Part shown: positions 1 through 8,720 of the stretch, one piece after another
Layout: each line of letters starts with the position of its first letter
How positions within the stretch are numbered: position 1 is the stretch's first letter
From: a virus
IMG/VR virus record: IMGVR_UViG_3300013132_000002
Location: 1 to 39,278 of that record
Strand: one strand, 5' to 3'
DNA length: 39,278 bases
Notes under the pieces: model-generated
What the model saw: the letters and a program-made list of their open reading frames with translations, nothing else
Told to the model about the DNA's origin: nothing
The model's database searches: none
Made by a program: the position numbers and the translations under genes

Positions 1-123
1 CCATGACCCGCGATGCTTACGCCGAGGAGTGGGGCGACGATCCGGCCAGCTGGCCCAAAGAAGTGCACCAGTGGGAGTTCGACTGGCTCACACCTGACGT
101 TGTCTTCGTGGCCGAGTACTACC
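1..123. repeat. Terminal direct repeat, left copy (circular overlap)
   Basis: These 123 bases are identical to the last 123 bases of the window (39156-39278). The portal reading frame continues in phase across the joined ends, so the repeat reflects a circular or circularly permuted molecule written with an overlap rather than two functional copies. A true short terminal repeat of a linear genome is less likely because the repeat lies inside a gene. Removing one copy leaves about 39,155 bp. Confidence 0.93.
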
Positions 124-1517
124 GCGTCGAGGAGACCCGCGAAACCGTACAGGTGTGGCAAGACCTGGCCGGCGGTGAGGAACGCTACTTCGACAGCGAC
201 TTCGAGAAGGATCCAGAGCTGCTGACTAAGCTCGAGGCTGTTGGCAGCAAGCTGGTTCGCACCAAGCAGGTCAAGCGCCGCAAGGTGCGCAAGTACATCC
301 TGAACGGCGCCCGTGTGCTTGAGGATTGCGGCTACATCGCCGGCAAATACATCCCCATCGTGGTGGTGTATGGCAAGCGCTGGTTCATCGACAACGTCGA
401 GCGCTGCATGGGCCACGTGCGCCTGGCCAAGGACGCCCAGCGCCTGGCCAACATGCAACGGTCCAAGCTCGGCGAGATCAGCGCCCTGTCCTCGGTGCAG
501 AAGCCCATCCTGACCCCCGAGCAGATCGCTGGCCACCAGGTCATGTGGTCTGAGGACAACATCAAGAACTATCCTTACCTGCTGATCAACCCAATCACTG
601 ACATGAACGGCAACCAGACTCTTGCTGGTCCTGCTGCCTACACCAAGTCGCCTGACGTGCCCCCGGCCATGGCGGCTTTGCTGCAGATCACTGAGCAGGA
701 TATGCAGGACCTGCTGGGCAACCAGCAAGCGGCTGAGAAACTCGAGTCCAACATCTCGGGCAAAGCGGTTGAGCTGATTCAGAACAAGCTCGACATGCAG
801 GCCTTCATTTACATGAGCAACTTCGCCAAGGGCGTCCAGCACTGCGGTGAAATCTGGCTCAGCATGGCCAAAGAGGTCTACGTCGAGGAAGGTCGCAAGA
901 TGAAGGGCATCGGCGAGCAAGGCGAGATGAGCCAAGTCGAGCTGGTCAAGCCCATGATCGGCGAAGAAGGTGAGGTCGAAGTTGAGAACGACTTGTCTGA
1001 GGCTGAGTTCGATGTAGCTGCGCAGGTTGGCCCGTCCAGCTCTAGCAAACGCGCCGCCACAGTCCGGGCCCTAACCGGTATGATGCAGATCACTCAGGAC
1101 CCTGAGACGCTTCAGGTGCTGTCGGCCATGGCCATGATGAACATGGAAGGCGAGGGCATCACCGAGGTGCGCGACTACTTCCGCAAGAAGCTGCTGCGCT
1201 TGGGTGTCGTCGAACCGACTGATGAGGAGAAGCAAACCCTCATTCAGGAAGCTCAGAACGCCAAACCTGACGCCCAGACTCTGTACCTGCAGGCTGCGGC
1301 TCAGGAGGCTGAGGCCAACGCCCAGCGTTCGCGCGCTGATACCGTGCTCACGGTGGCCAAGGCCGAGGAGACCAAGGCCAAGACACTCAAGACCGTGTCT
1401 GAGGTCGACGCCATGGACCAGAAGCAGGCGTTGGAAGTCATCGATCGATTCGGCGTGGCACCGCAACCGAGTCCTGAAGTTTCTGTGGTGGCGGTTGAAC
1501 CGCCTCCGCAAGTATGA
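1..1517 (+). CDS. Portal protein, P22 type (C-terminal part; gene continues from 38594)
   Basis: This is the distal 504 codons of the portal gene, whose first 188 codons lie at 38594-39157. Together they make a 692-residue protein, close to the 725 residues of P22 gp1. The portal is the dodecameric ring at one head vertex through which terminase loads DNA and to which the neck proteins attach. The middle has the alternating acidic and amphipathic segments expected of portal wing and stem. The C-terminal 110 residues are Ala/Glu/Lys/Gln-rich and strongly helical, as expected for a barrel or coiled-coil extension. Terminase lies immediately upstream in the circle and scaffold and coat follow, the canonical P22 order. 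The ATG at position 3 is an internal methionine, not the start. Confidence 0.9.
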   Translation, partial: MTRDAYAEEWGDDPASWPKEVHQWEFDWLTPDVVFVAEYYRVEETRETVQVWQDLAGGEERYFDSDFEKDPELLTKLEAVGSKLVRTKQVKRRKVRKYILNGARVLEDCGYIAGKYIPIVVVYGKRWFIDNVERCMGHVRLAKDAQRLANMQRSKLGEISALSSVQKPILTPEQIAGHQVMWSEDNIKNYPYLLINPITDMNGNQTLAGPAAYTKSPDVPPAMAALLQITEQDMQDLLGNQQAAEKLESNISGKAVELIQNKLDMQAFIYMSNFAKGVQHCGEIWLSMAKEVYVEEGRKMKGIGEQGEMSQVELVKPMIGEEGEVEVENDLSEAEFDVAAQVGPSSSSKRAATVRALTGMMQITQDPETLQVLSAMAMMNMEGEGITEVRDYFRKKLLRLGVVEPTDEEKQTLIQEAQNAKPDAQTLYLQAAAQEAEANAQRSRADTVLTVAKAEETKAKTLKTVSEVDAMDQKQALEVIDRFGVAPQPSPEVSVVAVEPPPQV

Positions 1518-1561
1518 GTTACGCGGCGCCCACCCAGCCGCTTCTTTGGGTGAGTTGATAC

Positions 1562-2494
1562 ATGGGGTCCACTATGGGAAAGAAGGCAGTAACAGTCGAA
1601 CCACCGATCGTCGAGGACGATGAGGTTGCGACGCTAGATGACGAGCAGCAGAGCACCGAAGCTGGTGAGGGCGAGGAAGCGAATGCGACCGAGCAAGCCG
1701 CTGGCGAAGGTGAGCAGCAAGTCGACGAGCAAGCAGCTGAGTCTGATGACGATGAAGTTGTGGTCTCGATTGGTGAGGAATCGCCGCCTCAAGACGAAGC
1801 AGCTCATGCACCTGAATGGGTACGAGAATTGCGCAAGAAGAATCGCGAAGATCAGCGCCGCATCAAAGAACTTGAAGACGAGTTGAAACGAGCCAAAGCA
1901 CCTGCTGAGACCAAGCCGGCAGCGCTGGGCAAGAAACCAACTCTCGACGACTTTGACTACGACACTGAGAAATTCGAGCAGGAGTTGGCCGCCTGGTACG
2001 ACCGCAAGCGAGCAGCCGATGAGGCTGAGCGCAAAGCGCGTGAGAAAGAACAGGAAGCTGAGCAAGCTTGGAAGAAGAAGCTCGACGACTACGGCAAGGC
2101 GAAAGCCGAGCTCAAGGTCAAGGACTTCGATGACGCCGAGTTGGCCATGCAAGACCAGTTCAACGTCACGCAGCAAGGCATCATCGTGCAAGGAGCTGAC
2201 AACCCCGCTCTCGTGGTCTACGCGCTGGGCAAAAACCCGAAGAAGGCCAAAGAGCTTGCATCAATCACCGACCCCGTGAAGTTCGCTATTGCGGTCGGCA
2301 AACTGGAGACTCAATTGAAAGTGACCAATCGCAAAGCACCGCCTCCGCCTGAGAAGACGCTCCAGGGAACTGGACCCAAATCTGGCGCGGTGGACTCAAC
2401 CCTCGAGCGGCTCCGTGCCGATGCCGAGAAGACCGGAGACTACACCAAGGTCCTCCAGTACAAACGGCAGAAGCGCGAAGCAACCAAATCTTGA
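1562..2494 (+). CDS. Scaffolding protein (P22 gp8-like by position and composition)
   Basis: A highly charged 310-residue protein lies between portal and coat, where P22-like phages encode the scaffold that directs procapsid assembly and then exits. The first 80 residues are extremely acidic (Glu/Asp/Gln-rich). The centre is a long helical, coiled-coil-prone stretch of Glu, Lys, Arg and Ala (about residues 85-180). The C-terminus is basic (the last residues include KRQKREATK), matching scaffolds whose basic C-terminal helix-loop-helix binds coat protein. An in-frame ATG at 1574 would start with MGKKAV and has a G-rich stretch just upstream, so the true start may be 12 bases later. The assignment rests mainly on gene order and composition because scaffold sequences diverge quickly. 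Confidence 0.78.
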   Translation: MGSTMGKKAVTVEPPIVEDDEVATLDDEQQSTEAGEGEEANATEQAAGEGEQQVDEQAAESDDDEVVVSIGEESPPQDEAAHAPEWVRELRKKNREDQRRIKELEDELKRAKAPAETKPAALGKKPTLDDFDYDTEKFEQELAAWYDRKRAADEAERKAREKEQEAEQAWKKKLDDYGKAKAELKVKDFDDAELAMQDQFNVTQQGIIVQGADNPALVVYALGKNPKKAKELASITDPVKFAIAVGKLETQLKVTNRKAPPPPEKTLQGTGPKSGAVDSTLERLRADAEKTGDYTKVLQYKRQKREATKS

Positions 2495-2514
2495 TCTTGA
2501 AATAGGAGCCAAAC

Positions 2515-3789
2515 ATGGCAAACGCATTTAGCAAAGAAGAACGCGTCGCGTTCGAAAACCTTCTGGAAGGCTTCCAGGACGCACTGGTGCTGTCGCGCAA
2601 CGTCAGCATCTACAACACCGACTCCACCATGATGGAGCGCACCAACAACGTCATCTGGCGCCCGATGCCGTACATCGCCCAGTCGATCAGCTCGACTCCC
2701 GGCGTGTCGATCGCAGGTTCGTACCAGGACATGACCCAGCTGTCGGTTCCGGCCACCCTCGGGTTTAGCCGCACCGTGCCCTGGACCATGACTGCTCTCG
2801 AGCTGCGTGACGCGCTGCAAGAGAACCGTCTGGGCGATGCCGCCAAGCAGAAGCTGGCCAGCGACATCAACCTCGCCATCATGAACGTGGCTGCTGCTCA
2901 GGGTTCCCTGGTGGTCGGCGTCTCCGGTGCTGCCGGCGACTATGACGACGTGGCCCTGGCCGACTCGATCATGAACGAGCAAGGCGTGGTGAACTTCGAC
3001 CGCTTCCTGGCCCTGTCTAGCCGTGACTACAACGGCCTGGCCGGCAACCTGGCGGCTGTGACCCGTAGCTTCGGCAACCAGAAGTCCGACCGTGCTTACG
3101 AGCGCAACTACGTCGGCATGGTGGCTGGCTTTGAGACCTACAAGATGGATTACGCCAACCGCATTGCTGCGGCCGGTGGTGGTGCCACCTTGATTGACAC
3201 TCAAGCTGCGGCCAACAACTACCTGGCGCCGTCTGCTACCTCGACCGCCCTGACCGGTGAAACCCAGAACGTGGACAACCGCTTCCAGACCATCACCGTG
3301 GACAACACTGGTGGCATCGTGGCTGGCGACGCATTCACGATCGACGGTGTCGAGGCTGTGCATCACATCACCAAGCAGTCGACTGGTCAGCTGAAGACCT
3401 TCCGCGTCATTCAGGTTGTCGACGGTACCCATCTGGTTATCACCCCGGGTATCATCAGCAACCAGGGTGGCACGGACGCTGAAGCACAGTACCAGAACTG
3501 CATCGTGACTCCTGCTGCAGCTGCGCCGTTCACCTGGCTCAACGTCAACGCCACGAACGTCAACCCGTTCTGGCAGCGCGACGCGCTGGAGATTCTGCCC
3601 GGCCGCTACGCCGTTCCGACCGATGCCGGCACCGCAGTGATGCGCGCCAGCACCGATCAGGGCATCGAACTGGTCATGCAGAAGTGGTACGACATCAACA
3701 GCATGACGACTCTGTACCGTCTCGACACGCTGTTCGGTGTGGTCAACAAGCAACCTGAGATGAGCGGCATCTTGCTGTTCAACCAGTAA
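2515..3789 (+). CDS. Major capsid (coat) protein, P22 gp5-like
   Basis: The 424-residue product is near the 430 residues of the P22 coat protein and occupies the coat position after the scaffold. The N-terminal half has the pattern of this HK97-fold family: a helical N-arm, a segment with TNNVIWRPM, a sheet region, then a helix with many Ala, Leu and Asp residues. Residues around 250-310 form a beta-rich insertion (QTITVDNTGG and HLVITPGI), consistent with the telokin-like I-domain of P22-type coat proteins. The ribosome site AGGAG sits 7 bases before the ATG, a strong signal for the most abundant virion protein. A GC hairpin follows the gene. Confidence 0.88.
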   Translation: MANAFSKEERVAFENLLEGFQDALVLSRNVSIYNTDSTMMERTNNVIWRPMPYIAQSISSTPGVSIAGSYQDMTQLSVPATLGFSRTVPWTMTALELRDALQENRLGDAAKQKLASDINLAIMNVAAAQGSLVVGVSGAAGDYDDVALADSIMNEQGVVNFDRFLALSSRDYNGLAGNLAAVTRSFGNQKSDRAYERNYVGMVAGFETYKMDYANRIAAAGGGATLIDTQAAANNYLAPSATSTALTGETQNVDNRFQTITVDNTGGIVAGDAFTIDGVEAVHHITKQSTGQLKTFRVIQVVDGTHLVITPGIISNQGGTDAEAQYQNCIVTPAAAAPFTWLNVNATNVNPFWQRDALEILPGRYAVPTDAGTAVMRASTDQGIELVMQKWYDINSMTTLYRLDTLFGVVNKQPEMSGILLFNQ

Positions 3790-3801
3790 GCAACTGAGGG
3801 C

Positions 3802-3819
3802 GGGAGGCTTCGGCCTCCC
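3802..3819 (+). terminator. UUCG-capped hairpin after the coat gene
   Basis: GGGAGGC, a TTCG loop and GCCTCCC form a perfect 7-bp stem closed by a C-G pair, the very stable C(UUCG)G tetraloop. It starts 12 bases after the coat stop codon. The bases that follow are CT-rich without a clear T run, so it may be a weak terminator or an RNA 3'-end stabiliser that sets coat expression above downstream neck genes. Confidence 0.6.
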
Positions 3820-3842
3820 TCCTCTCCATTAAGGAGACCACC

Positions 3843-4016
3843 ATGCCGTTGAAAAAAGGTTACTCGCAGAAATCCATCTCGAGCAACATCAGCAAGGAGA
3901 TGAAGGCCGGCAAGCCTCAGAAGCAAGCCGTGGCAATTGCATTGAGCACTGCTCGTGAGGCGGCCAAGAAGGCCGGCAAACCAGGCAAGGCTCCGATGAA
4001 GAAGGGGAAGAAATGA
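3843..4016 (+). CDS. Small basic phage protein (57 aa), DUF6496-like
   Basis: The product begins MPLKKGYSQKSISSNISKEM, then runs through a short Ala-rich helix and ends in a Lys/Gly/Pro-rich tail. This is a recognisable family of very small basic phage proteins whose members combine a KKG..QK.IS.NI..EM.AGK motif with a Lys tail; the function is unknown to me. The start has AAGGAG 6 bases upstream (3831-3836). The stop overlaps the next start (ATGA at 4013-4016), indicating translational coupling. Its place between coat and neck genes suggests a morphogenesis or DNA-binding accessory role, but that is inference. Confidence 0.72.
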   Translation: MPLKKGYSQKSISSNISKEMKAGKPQKQAVAIALSTAREAAKKAGKPGKAPMKKGKK

Positions 4017-4429
4017 GCTTTCCATCACTTGTTTACCGCTGCCCTGGCCCGCACCGGAAGCCAGGTCAAGGCACCTACGCCTACGCCCAGGTCAAGACCC
4101 AGGAAGAACTCGACGCCAAACTCGCATCTGGTTGGTTCGCCACATTCGCTGAGGCCAAAGAGGCTGCGGGCGAGGTTGCTCCGAGCAAGAAACCGTCGAA
4201 AAAGTCTGGCCGCCGCCTCAAACCGTCACGCCCGCTCGATGGCGTGAACCGCCGCCCGCTGACCAAACTCACTGAGCAGACTCAAGAAGCCGTGGAAGAG
4301 GCCAAGGACGACCAACCTGTGACCCGTGATGAGCTTGAAGCCAAGGCCACTGAGCTCGGCATCGCGTTCACTGACAAGACAACTGACGCCAAGCTGCTGA
4401 AGTTGATCACAAAACACCTGGAGAGCTGA
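4013..4429 (+). CDS. Hypothetical head-region protein with C-terminal HeH/LEM-like motif
   Basis: The 138-residue protein has a short N-terminal module (VYRCPGPHRKPGQGTYAY, then EELDAKLASGWF) often seen in small phage proteins near the coat gene. A basic Lys/Arg/Ser linker follows, and the C-terminal 35 residues (TRDELEAKATELGIAF, then KLLKLI) resemble the HeH/LEM-like helix-extended-loop-helix found at the C-termini of many phage structural and terminase proteins. It overlaps the upstream gene by four bases and ends one base before the gp4-like gene. I cannot assign a specific role; a head-associated or DNA-contacting accessory protein is plausible. Confidence 0.7.
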   Translation: MSFPSLVYRCPGPHRKPGQGTYAYAQVKTQEELDAKLASGWFATFAEAKEAAGEVAPSKKPSKKSGRRLKPSRPLDGVNRRPLTKLTEQTQEAVEEAKDDQPVTRDELEAKATELGIAFTDKTTDAKLLKLITKHLES

Positions 4430-4430
4430 T

Positions 4431-4913
4431 ATGGGCTGGACTAAGCGCCAATTCGTGACGCAAGCATTTGAAGAAATCGGGCTGGCTGCTTACGTCTTCG
4501 ACCTGCAGCCTCAGCAACTTGACAGCGCCCTGCGCAAACTCGACGCTATGATGGCTTTGTGGAATGGCAAGGGCATCCGGTTAGGTTACCCACTGCCGTC
4601 GAGTCCACAAGACAGCAACCTTGACGAGGAAACCCTGGTCCCCGACTCAGCCAACGAGGCCATCTACACCAACTTGGCCCTACGGATCGCCGGAGGTCTT
4701 GGCAGACAGCCTCAGGACGTGACCAAAGCGGCCGCCAGGGCTGGTTACGAGGTCTTGCTCTCACGAGCTGCCATGCCGATGGAACAGCAGTTCCCTGGGA
4801 CCCTTCCTGTTGGCGCAGGGAACAAACCTTGGAACAACTACGACAACCCGTTTGTCAACCCGCCTGTGGACCCGGTGCTCGCCGGCCAAGACGGTCCGAT
4901 CCAATTCAACTAA
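4431..4913 (+). CDS. P22 gp4-like head-completion / tail accessory protein
   Basis: At 160 residues this matches the size of P22 gp4 (166), the first protein to add to the portal after packaging, extending the portal and forming the platform for the needle and gp10. The family pattern is visible: an N-terminal TKRQFVTQAFEEIGL helix, a second helix with LDAMMALWNGKGIRLGYPLP, a helix with ANEAIYTNLALRIAGGLGR, and a C-terminal tail with the conserved MPMEQQFPGTLPVGAGNK segment. P22 gp4 also has muramidase activity; I cannot see from sequence whether this one does. The upstream GGAGAG and the following coupled genes support the start. Confidence 0.87.
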   Translation: MGWTKRQFVTQAFEEIGLAAYVFDLQPQQLDSALRKLDAMMALWNGKGIRLGYPLPSSPQDSNLDEETLVPDSANEAIYTNLALRIAGGLGRQPQDVTKAAARAGYEVLLSRAAMPMEQQFPGTLPVGAGNKPWNNYDNPFVNPPVDPVLAGQDGPIQFN

Positions 4914-4922
4914 GGAGCTGTC

Positions 4923-5378
4923 ATGCCTCAAATCAATCAACTTCCGGTTCTCAGTCAGGTCTCGCCTGGCGACCAGATCCCTGTTTTCACGCCGAACAAC
5001 GGCGACGCGCGCCGCCTGCCAATCAGCCAGCTACTGGCGTTCTTCCAGCAGTCATTCGCCAGCCCGACATTGTCGACCCAGTTCGCCACACCTGGCACCG
5101 GTTTCAACGTGGCCATCCAGACGCCGGTCAGCGAGCAGCAGTGGTTGATTATTCAGCCTGCCGGCACGCTGGCCACCGGCACAGTCACCCTGCCGCTGAA
5201 CACGCAGACGCCTGATGGCACCGAGGTGCTCATCACGACCACGCAGCAGATCACCGCCTTCACGCTGGCATTGAACGGAGCTGCTGCGGCGTTTGGCGCA
5301 CCCAGTACGTTGTCGGCTGAGGACTTCTTCCGGGTGCGTTACTACGCCAACACCAATTCTTGGTATCGGATTGCCTGA
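4923..5378 (+). CDS. Hypothetical structural protein (151 aa)
   Basis: The N-terminus has the form MPQINQLPVLSQVSPGDQIP, a pattern common at the start of phage fibre-like or head-fibre-like proteins, followed by LPISQLLAFFQQ. The rest is beta-rich with alternating Thr/Val (GTVTLPLNTQTPDGTEVLIT) and ends in an aromatic strand with YANTNSWYRIA, as in small beta-sandwich virion proteins. AAGGAG lies 6 bases before the ATG. It sits between the gp4-like and gp10-like genes, so a virion-surface or neck-associated protein is likely. No enzymatic motif is visible. Confidence 0.7.
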   Translation: MPQINQLPVLSQVSPGDQIPVFTPNNGDARRLPISQLLAFFQQSFASPTLSTQFATPGTGFNVAIQTPVSEQQWLIIQPAGTLATGTVTLPLNTQTPDGTEVLITTTQQITAFTLALNGAAAAFGAPSTLSAEDFFRVRYYANTNSWYRIA

Positions 5379-5380
5379 TC

Positions 5381-5668
5381 ATGGCCGCCAAGAAAGATCC
5401 TCGACTGGACCGCGCAGGTGTGCAGGGTTTCAACAAGCCCAAGCGCACGCCTTCACATCCTACCAAGTCTCATGTCGTCGTGGCCAAAGCTGGCGATCAA
5501 GTCAAGACCATCCGCTTCGGTCAGCAAGGCGTGTCTGGCTCGCCAAAACGCGATGGCGAATCGAAGTCTGACAAGGCGCGTCGAGAATCTTTCAAGGCCC
5601 GCCATGCCAAGAACATTGCCAAAGGCAAGATGAGTGCTGCCTATTGGGCAGACAAAGTGAAATGGTGA
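5381..5668 (+). CDS. Small basic conserved phage protein (95 aa)
   Basis: The protein begins MAAKKDPRLDRAGVQGFNKP and continues with the conserved segments KRTPSHPTKSHVVVAK, TIRFGQQGVSGSP and ARRESFKARHAKNIAKGKMS, ending AAYWADKVKW. This is a small Lys/Arg-rich family that recurs in phage structural regions. It resembles nucleic-acid-binding proteins in composition, but its function is not established to my knowledge. The ATG at 5381 lies two bases after the preceding stop codon. An upstream in-frame ATG at 5360 lies inside the preceding gene and is less likely to be used. Confidence 0.78.
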   Translation: MAAKKDPRLDRAGVQGFNKPKRTPSHPTKSHVVVAKAGDQVKTIRFGQQGVSGSPKRDGESKSDKARRESFKARHAKNIAKGKMSAAYWADKVKW

Positions 5669-5673
5669 CCTGA

Positions 5674-7077
5674 ATGCAAATCCCAATCGTCAACGGCATC
5701 TACACTGACAACGGACCTGACCTGCGCACGTCGTATCCGGTCAACATGGTGCCCACACCGAAGAAGCAGGGCGTCAGCAACGGCTACCTGCGCCCTGGTG
5801 ATGGTATCGTGGCCAACGGTTCTGGCCCTGGCGTGGATCGTGGTGGTATCAACTGGAATGGAGTCTGCTACCGTGTCATGGGCACGAAGTTGGTGACCGT
5901 GGCCAGCAACGGCGCTGTGACGGTGCTTGGTGACGTCGGTGGTCCAGTCAACACGCTGGTGACTATGGACTACAGCTTCGACCGCCTGGCCGTCGCCTCT
6001 GGTGGCCGCCTGTACTACTGGAACGGCGCACTCACGCAGGTGACCGACCCAGACCTGGGCGCGGTGCTCGACTTCTGCTGGGTCGACGGCTACTTCATGA
6101 CGACTGACGGGACTAACCTGGTTGTCACAGAGCTCAACGACCCGACACAGGTCAACCCGCTGAAATACGGCAGCTCTGAAGTCGATCCAGACCCGGTGGT
6201 GGCCATCCTCAAGCTGCGCAACGAGGTCTACGCTCTGAACCGCAACACCATCGAAGTGTTCGACAACGTCGGAGGCGACTTCTTCCCATTCCAGCGCATC
6301 GACGGCGCTCAGATCCAGAAGGGCGTCATCGGCACCTTTGGTTGCTGCGTCTACATGGAGATGATCGCGTTCCTCGGCTCAGGTCGCAACGAGGCACCCG
6401 GCATCTACATGGGTTCGAACGCTTCAGCCAACAAGATCAGCACGCAAGAGGTCGACGAGATCCTGTTGCAGTTCACTGAGGCCCAGCTAGCCACCGCCAA
6501 GTTGGAGGCTCGTAATGACAAGAACCACCAGCATCTGTACGTGCACCTACCTGACCGCACGTTGGTCTACGACGCGGCCGCCTCGGCTGAGATGGAGGTG
6601 CAGGTCTGGTTTACGCTGACAACGACGGTCGTGGGGTTCAACCAGTATCGCGCACGCAACCTGGTCTGGGCCTACGATAAGTGGTTAGTAGGCGATCCTC
6701 AGTCAAGCAACATCGGCTACCTTGACGACACCGTCGGACACCACTGGGGTCAACCAGTGCGTTGGGAGTTTGGTACGACGATCGTGTACAACGAGGGCAA
6801 TGGAGCCATCTTCAGCGAACTTGAACTTGTCGCCCTGACTGGTCGCATCTCGCTCGGCGTTGACCCGATTATCACCACCAGCTACTCGCTAGACGGCTTG
6901 GCTTGGAGTCAAGATCAAGCCATCAGAGCCGGCAAGATCGGCCACAGTCTGAAACGCCTGCTCTGGTTGCAGCAGGGGTTTATGCGTAACTGGCGGATCC
7001 AGAGGTTCCGCGGTACGAGTGATGCCCATTTGGCATTCATGCGGCTTGAAGCCCAAGTCGAACCACTGGCGTATTGA
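5674..7077 (+). CDS. P22 gp10-like packaged-DNA stabilisation (tail accessory) protein
   Basis: The 467-residue length nearly equals P22 gp10 (472). The protein begins with the family signature IPIVNGIYTDNGPDLRTSYP followed by VNMVPTPKKQGVSNGYLRPG. It continues as a beta-propeller-like series of strands with repeated W/Y-D motifs (YRVMGTKLVTV, DRLAVASGGRLYYWNG, FCWVDGYFMTTDG, EVYALNRNTIEVFDN). In P22 gp10 forms the hexameric hub between the gp4 ring and the tailspike and needle, sealing DNA in the head. Position after the gp4-like gene agrees. The C-terminal 100 residues carry the basic and aromatic segments of the family. Confidence 0.9.
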   Translation: MQIPIVNGIYTDNGPDLRTSYPVNMVPTPKKQGVSNGYLRPGDGIVANGSGPGVDRGGINWNGVCYRVMGTKLVTVASNGAVTVLGDVGGPVNTLVTMDYSFDRLAVASGGRLYYWNGALTQVTDPDLGAVLDFCWVDGYFMTTDGTNLVVTELNDPTQVNPLKYGSSEVDPDPVVAILKLRNEVYALNRNTIEVFDNVGGDFFPFQRIDGAQIQKGVIGTFGCCVYMEMIAFLGSGRNEAPGIYMGSNASANKISTQEVDEILLQFTEAQLATAKLEARNDKNHQHLYVHLPDRTLVYDAAASAEMEVQVWFTLTTTVVGFNQYRARNLVWAYDKWLVGDPQSSNIGYLDDTVGHHWGQPVRWEFGTTIVYNEGNGAIFSELELVALTGRISLGVDPIITTSYSLDGLAWSQDQAIRAGKIGHSLKRLLWLQQGFMRNWRIQRFRGTSDAHLAFMRLEAQVEPLAY

Positions 7078-7079
7078 TC

Positions 7080-8372
7080 ATGGCGACGCAAAAGCTCAAC
7101 CTCACCCGCGATCAGCTCGCCACGTTCCTCAAGAACCACGAGCAGATCAAGCAGTTCGAGCGCCTGTTCCAAGTTGCAGATGAGGTATCACCTTCCAGCG
7201 ATACCACCGGCATCGGCATCCAGGCAGGCAACGCTGACGCAGCGGCCAACGAAGCGCTGGCTCAGATCGCCAGGCTGGCGCAAGATTCGGCCATCAACAG
7301 CGGCGCAGCCGACCAGAAGGCTGTACAGGCCCTGGACACACTCGAACGCATAGCGCAGGCGTTGGCCTACCTCGCAACAACGCCAGTCGTGAAAAACGAC
7401 AACTCGGTGGCGACTGATTACGTTGACCTGAATGCAGCACCGCACGTCAATCGAATCCGCAGACTGGCGTGGAACTCAACCGACCAAGCGCCGGAGGTCG
7501 GAATGGATTACGACGTGACCCAGCATATCGGCCTAGAGTGGTATGCCCGTGTCGGAAACACCACAGGCACCACAATCTCGAATGGCACAGTAGTCGGGTT
7601 TGCTGGAGCAGCACCCAACGCGCTTCTTGTTGCCCCATACCTCGCCGACGGCTCTAGTCCGTCCCTGTACATCCTCGGCGTGATGACCCATGACCTGCCT
7701 GACAGCGGTGAGAAAGGTTATGCAACAGTCTGGGGCTTCGTACGCGATCTTGACACCAGCGCGTTCAGCGTTGGGGACATTCTCTACGCCAGTCCGTCCG
7801 TTGCAGGTGGCCTGACGAACGTCAAACCGACGGCGCCGAACAACGTCATCCCGGTCGCTGCATGCATCGTGTCTGACGCGGCTGCTGGCGTGATCTTCGT
7901 GCGTCCGACCATCGAGCAGCAGAAGTATTACGGCATCTTCACCAAGACGACAGACCAGACACCGGCGGTGACCAACACCGAATACCTGCTGACGTTTGAC
8001 AACACGCAGATCAGCAACGGCGTGGCCATTGGCGCTCCAGCATCCAGGATCGTTGTCCCAGAATCCGGCCTGTACAACTTCGACGCGGCCGTGCAACTGA
8101 CCAGCGGAAGCTCGTCTGCCAAGAACATCTGGGTGTGGTGGAAGAAGAACGGCGCGGCAGTGGCCAATTCTGCCCGCCTGGTGACTTCGGACGTCAACAA
8201 TGGCTACATCCCGATTGCGCTGAGCGAGTTTTTCTCGCTGGCTGCCAACGACTACATCGAGTTGGCATTCGCGGCAGACAGCACCAACGTGACGGTCGAC
8301 AGCGTGGCTGCAACGGCATTTGCTCCTGCGTCTCCCGCAATCATCCTCAACGTCACTCAAGTTCAACAGTAA
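7080..8372 (+). CDS. Virion structural protein with C-terminal C1q/TNF-like beta domain
   Basis: The ATG at 7080 is preferred over an in-frame TTG at 7074. The 430-residue protein has an N-terminal helical segment (LTRDQLATFLKNHEQIKQFE) and a coiled-coil-like region at about residues 48-95. A middle module follows (NGTVVGFAGAAPNALLV, VMTHDLPDSGEKGYATVWGF, GDILYASPSVAGGLTNV) that recurs in phage fibre and head-decoration proteins. The C-terminal 130 residues look like a C1q/TNF-type jelly roll (SGLYNFDAAVQL, KNIWVWWKKNGAAVANSA, then LAANDYIELAF). Such domains trimerise at fibre tips or head fibres. Function is inferred: a head- or tail-associated fibre. Confidence 0.72.
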   Translation: MATQKLNLTRDQLATFLKNHEQIKQFERLFQVADEVSPSSDTTGIGIQAGNADAAANEALAQIARLAQDSAINSGAADQKAVQALDTLERIAQALAYLATTPVVKNDNSVATDYVDLNAAPHVNRIRRLAWNSTDQAPEVGMDYDVTQHIGLEWYARVGNTTGTTISNGTVVGFAGAAPNALLVAPYLADGSSPSLYILGVMTHDLPDSGEKGYATVWGFVRDLDTSAFSVGDILYASPSVAGGLTNVKPTAPNNVIPVAACIVSDAAAGVIFVRPTIEQQKYYGIFTKTTDQTPAVTNTEYLLTFDNTQISNGVAIGAPASRIVVPESGLYNFDAAVQLTSGSSSAKNIWVWWKKNGAAVANSARLVTSDVNNGYIPIALSEFFSLAANDYIELAFAADSTNVTVDSVAATAFAPASPAIILNVTQVQQ

Positions 8373-8382
8373 GGAGAACATC

Positions 8383-8718
8383 ATGTCCGTTTCAGTCAAA
8401 ACCCTCATCGACGCCAAGCAGGCCGAGAACGCCCAGACCACACAATACACGGCTGTGAATTGCAAGACCATCATCGACAAGTTCACAGCCACCAACACCA
8501 GCGCCAACAACGTGACGCTGAGCGTGAATCTTGTGGCGTCTGGAGGGTCACCTGGCGTCAGCAACCTCATTGTGGATACCAGGACCGTGGCGCCTGATGA
8601 GACCTACACCTTCCCCGAGCTTGTGGGTCAGGTGCTGGAGCCAGGCAGCTTCATCTCCACATTGGCTGGCGCGGCCACGTCGCTCACAATCCGCGCCAGC
8701 GGCCGAGAAATCACCTAG
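8383..8718 (+). CDS. Hypothetical structural protein (111 aa)
   Basis: AAGGAG at 8371-8376 lies 6 bases before the chosen ATG; longer readings in this frame start inside the upstream gene. The protein starts MSVSVKTLIDAKQAENAQTT and is mostly beta-strand with Thr/Val/Asn alternation (NNVTLSVNLVASGG, NLIVDTRTVAPDETYTFPEL), ending with LTIRASGREIT. This layout of a small beta-sandwich is typical of accessory virion or fibre proteins. It is followed by a strong promoter candidate whose -35 starts two bases after the TAG stop, so it probably ends one transcription unit. I do not recognise a specific function. Confidence 0.7.
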   Translation: MSVSVKTLIDAKQAENAQTTQYTAVNCKTIIDKFTATNTSANNVTLSVNLVASGGSPGVSNLIVDTRTVAPDETYTFPELVGQVLEPGSFISTLAGAATSLTIRASGREIT

Positions 8719-8720
8719 TG

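Noticed and set aside
2440-3753. A 437-codon open frame on the minus strand
   Set aside because: It is antisense to the coat gene, His/Val/Gly-rich in a way typical of the reverse frame of GC-rich coding DNA, and has no credible ribosome site.
7533-8570. A 345-codon open frame on the minus strand
   Set aside because: It spans two well-supported plus-strand structural genes and the stop between them, and its composition is that of a shadow frame.
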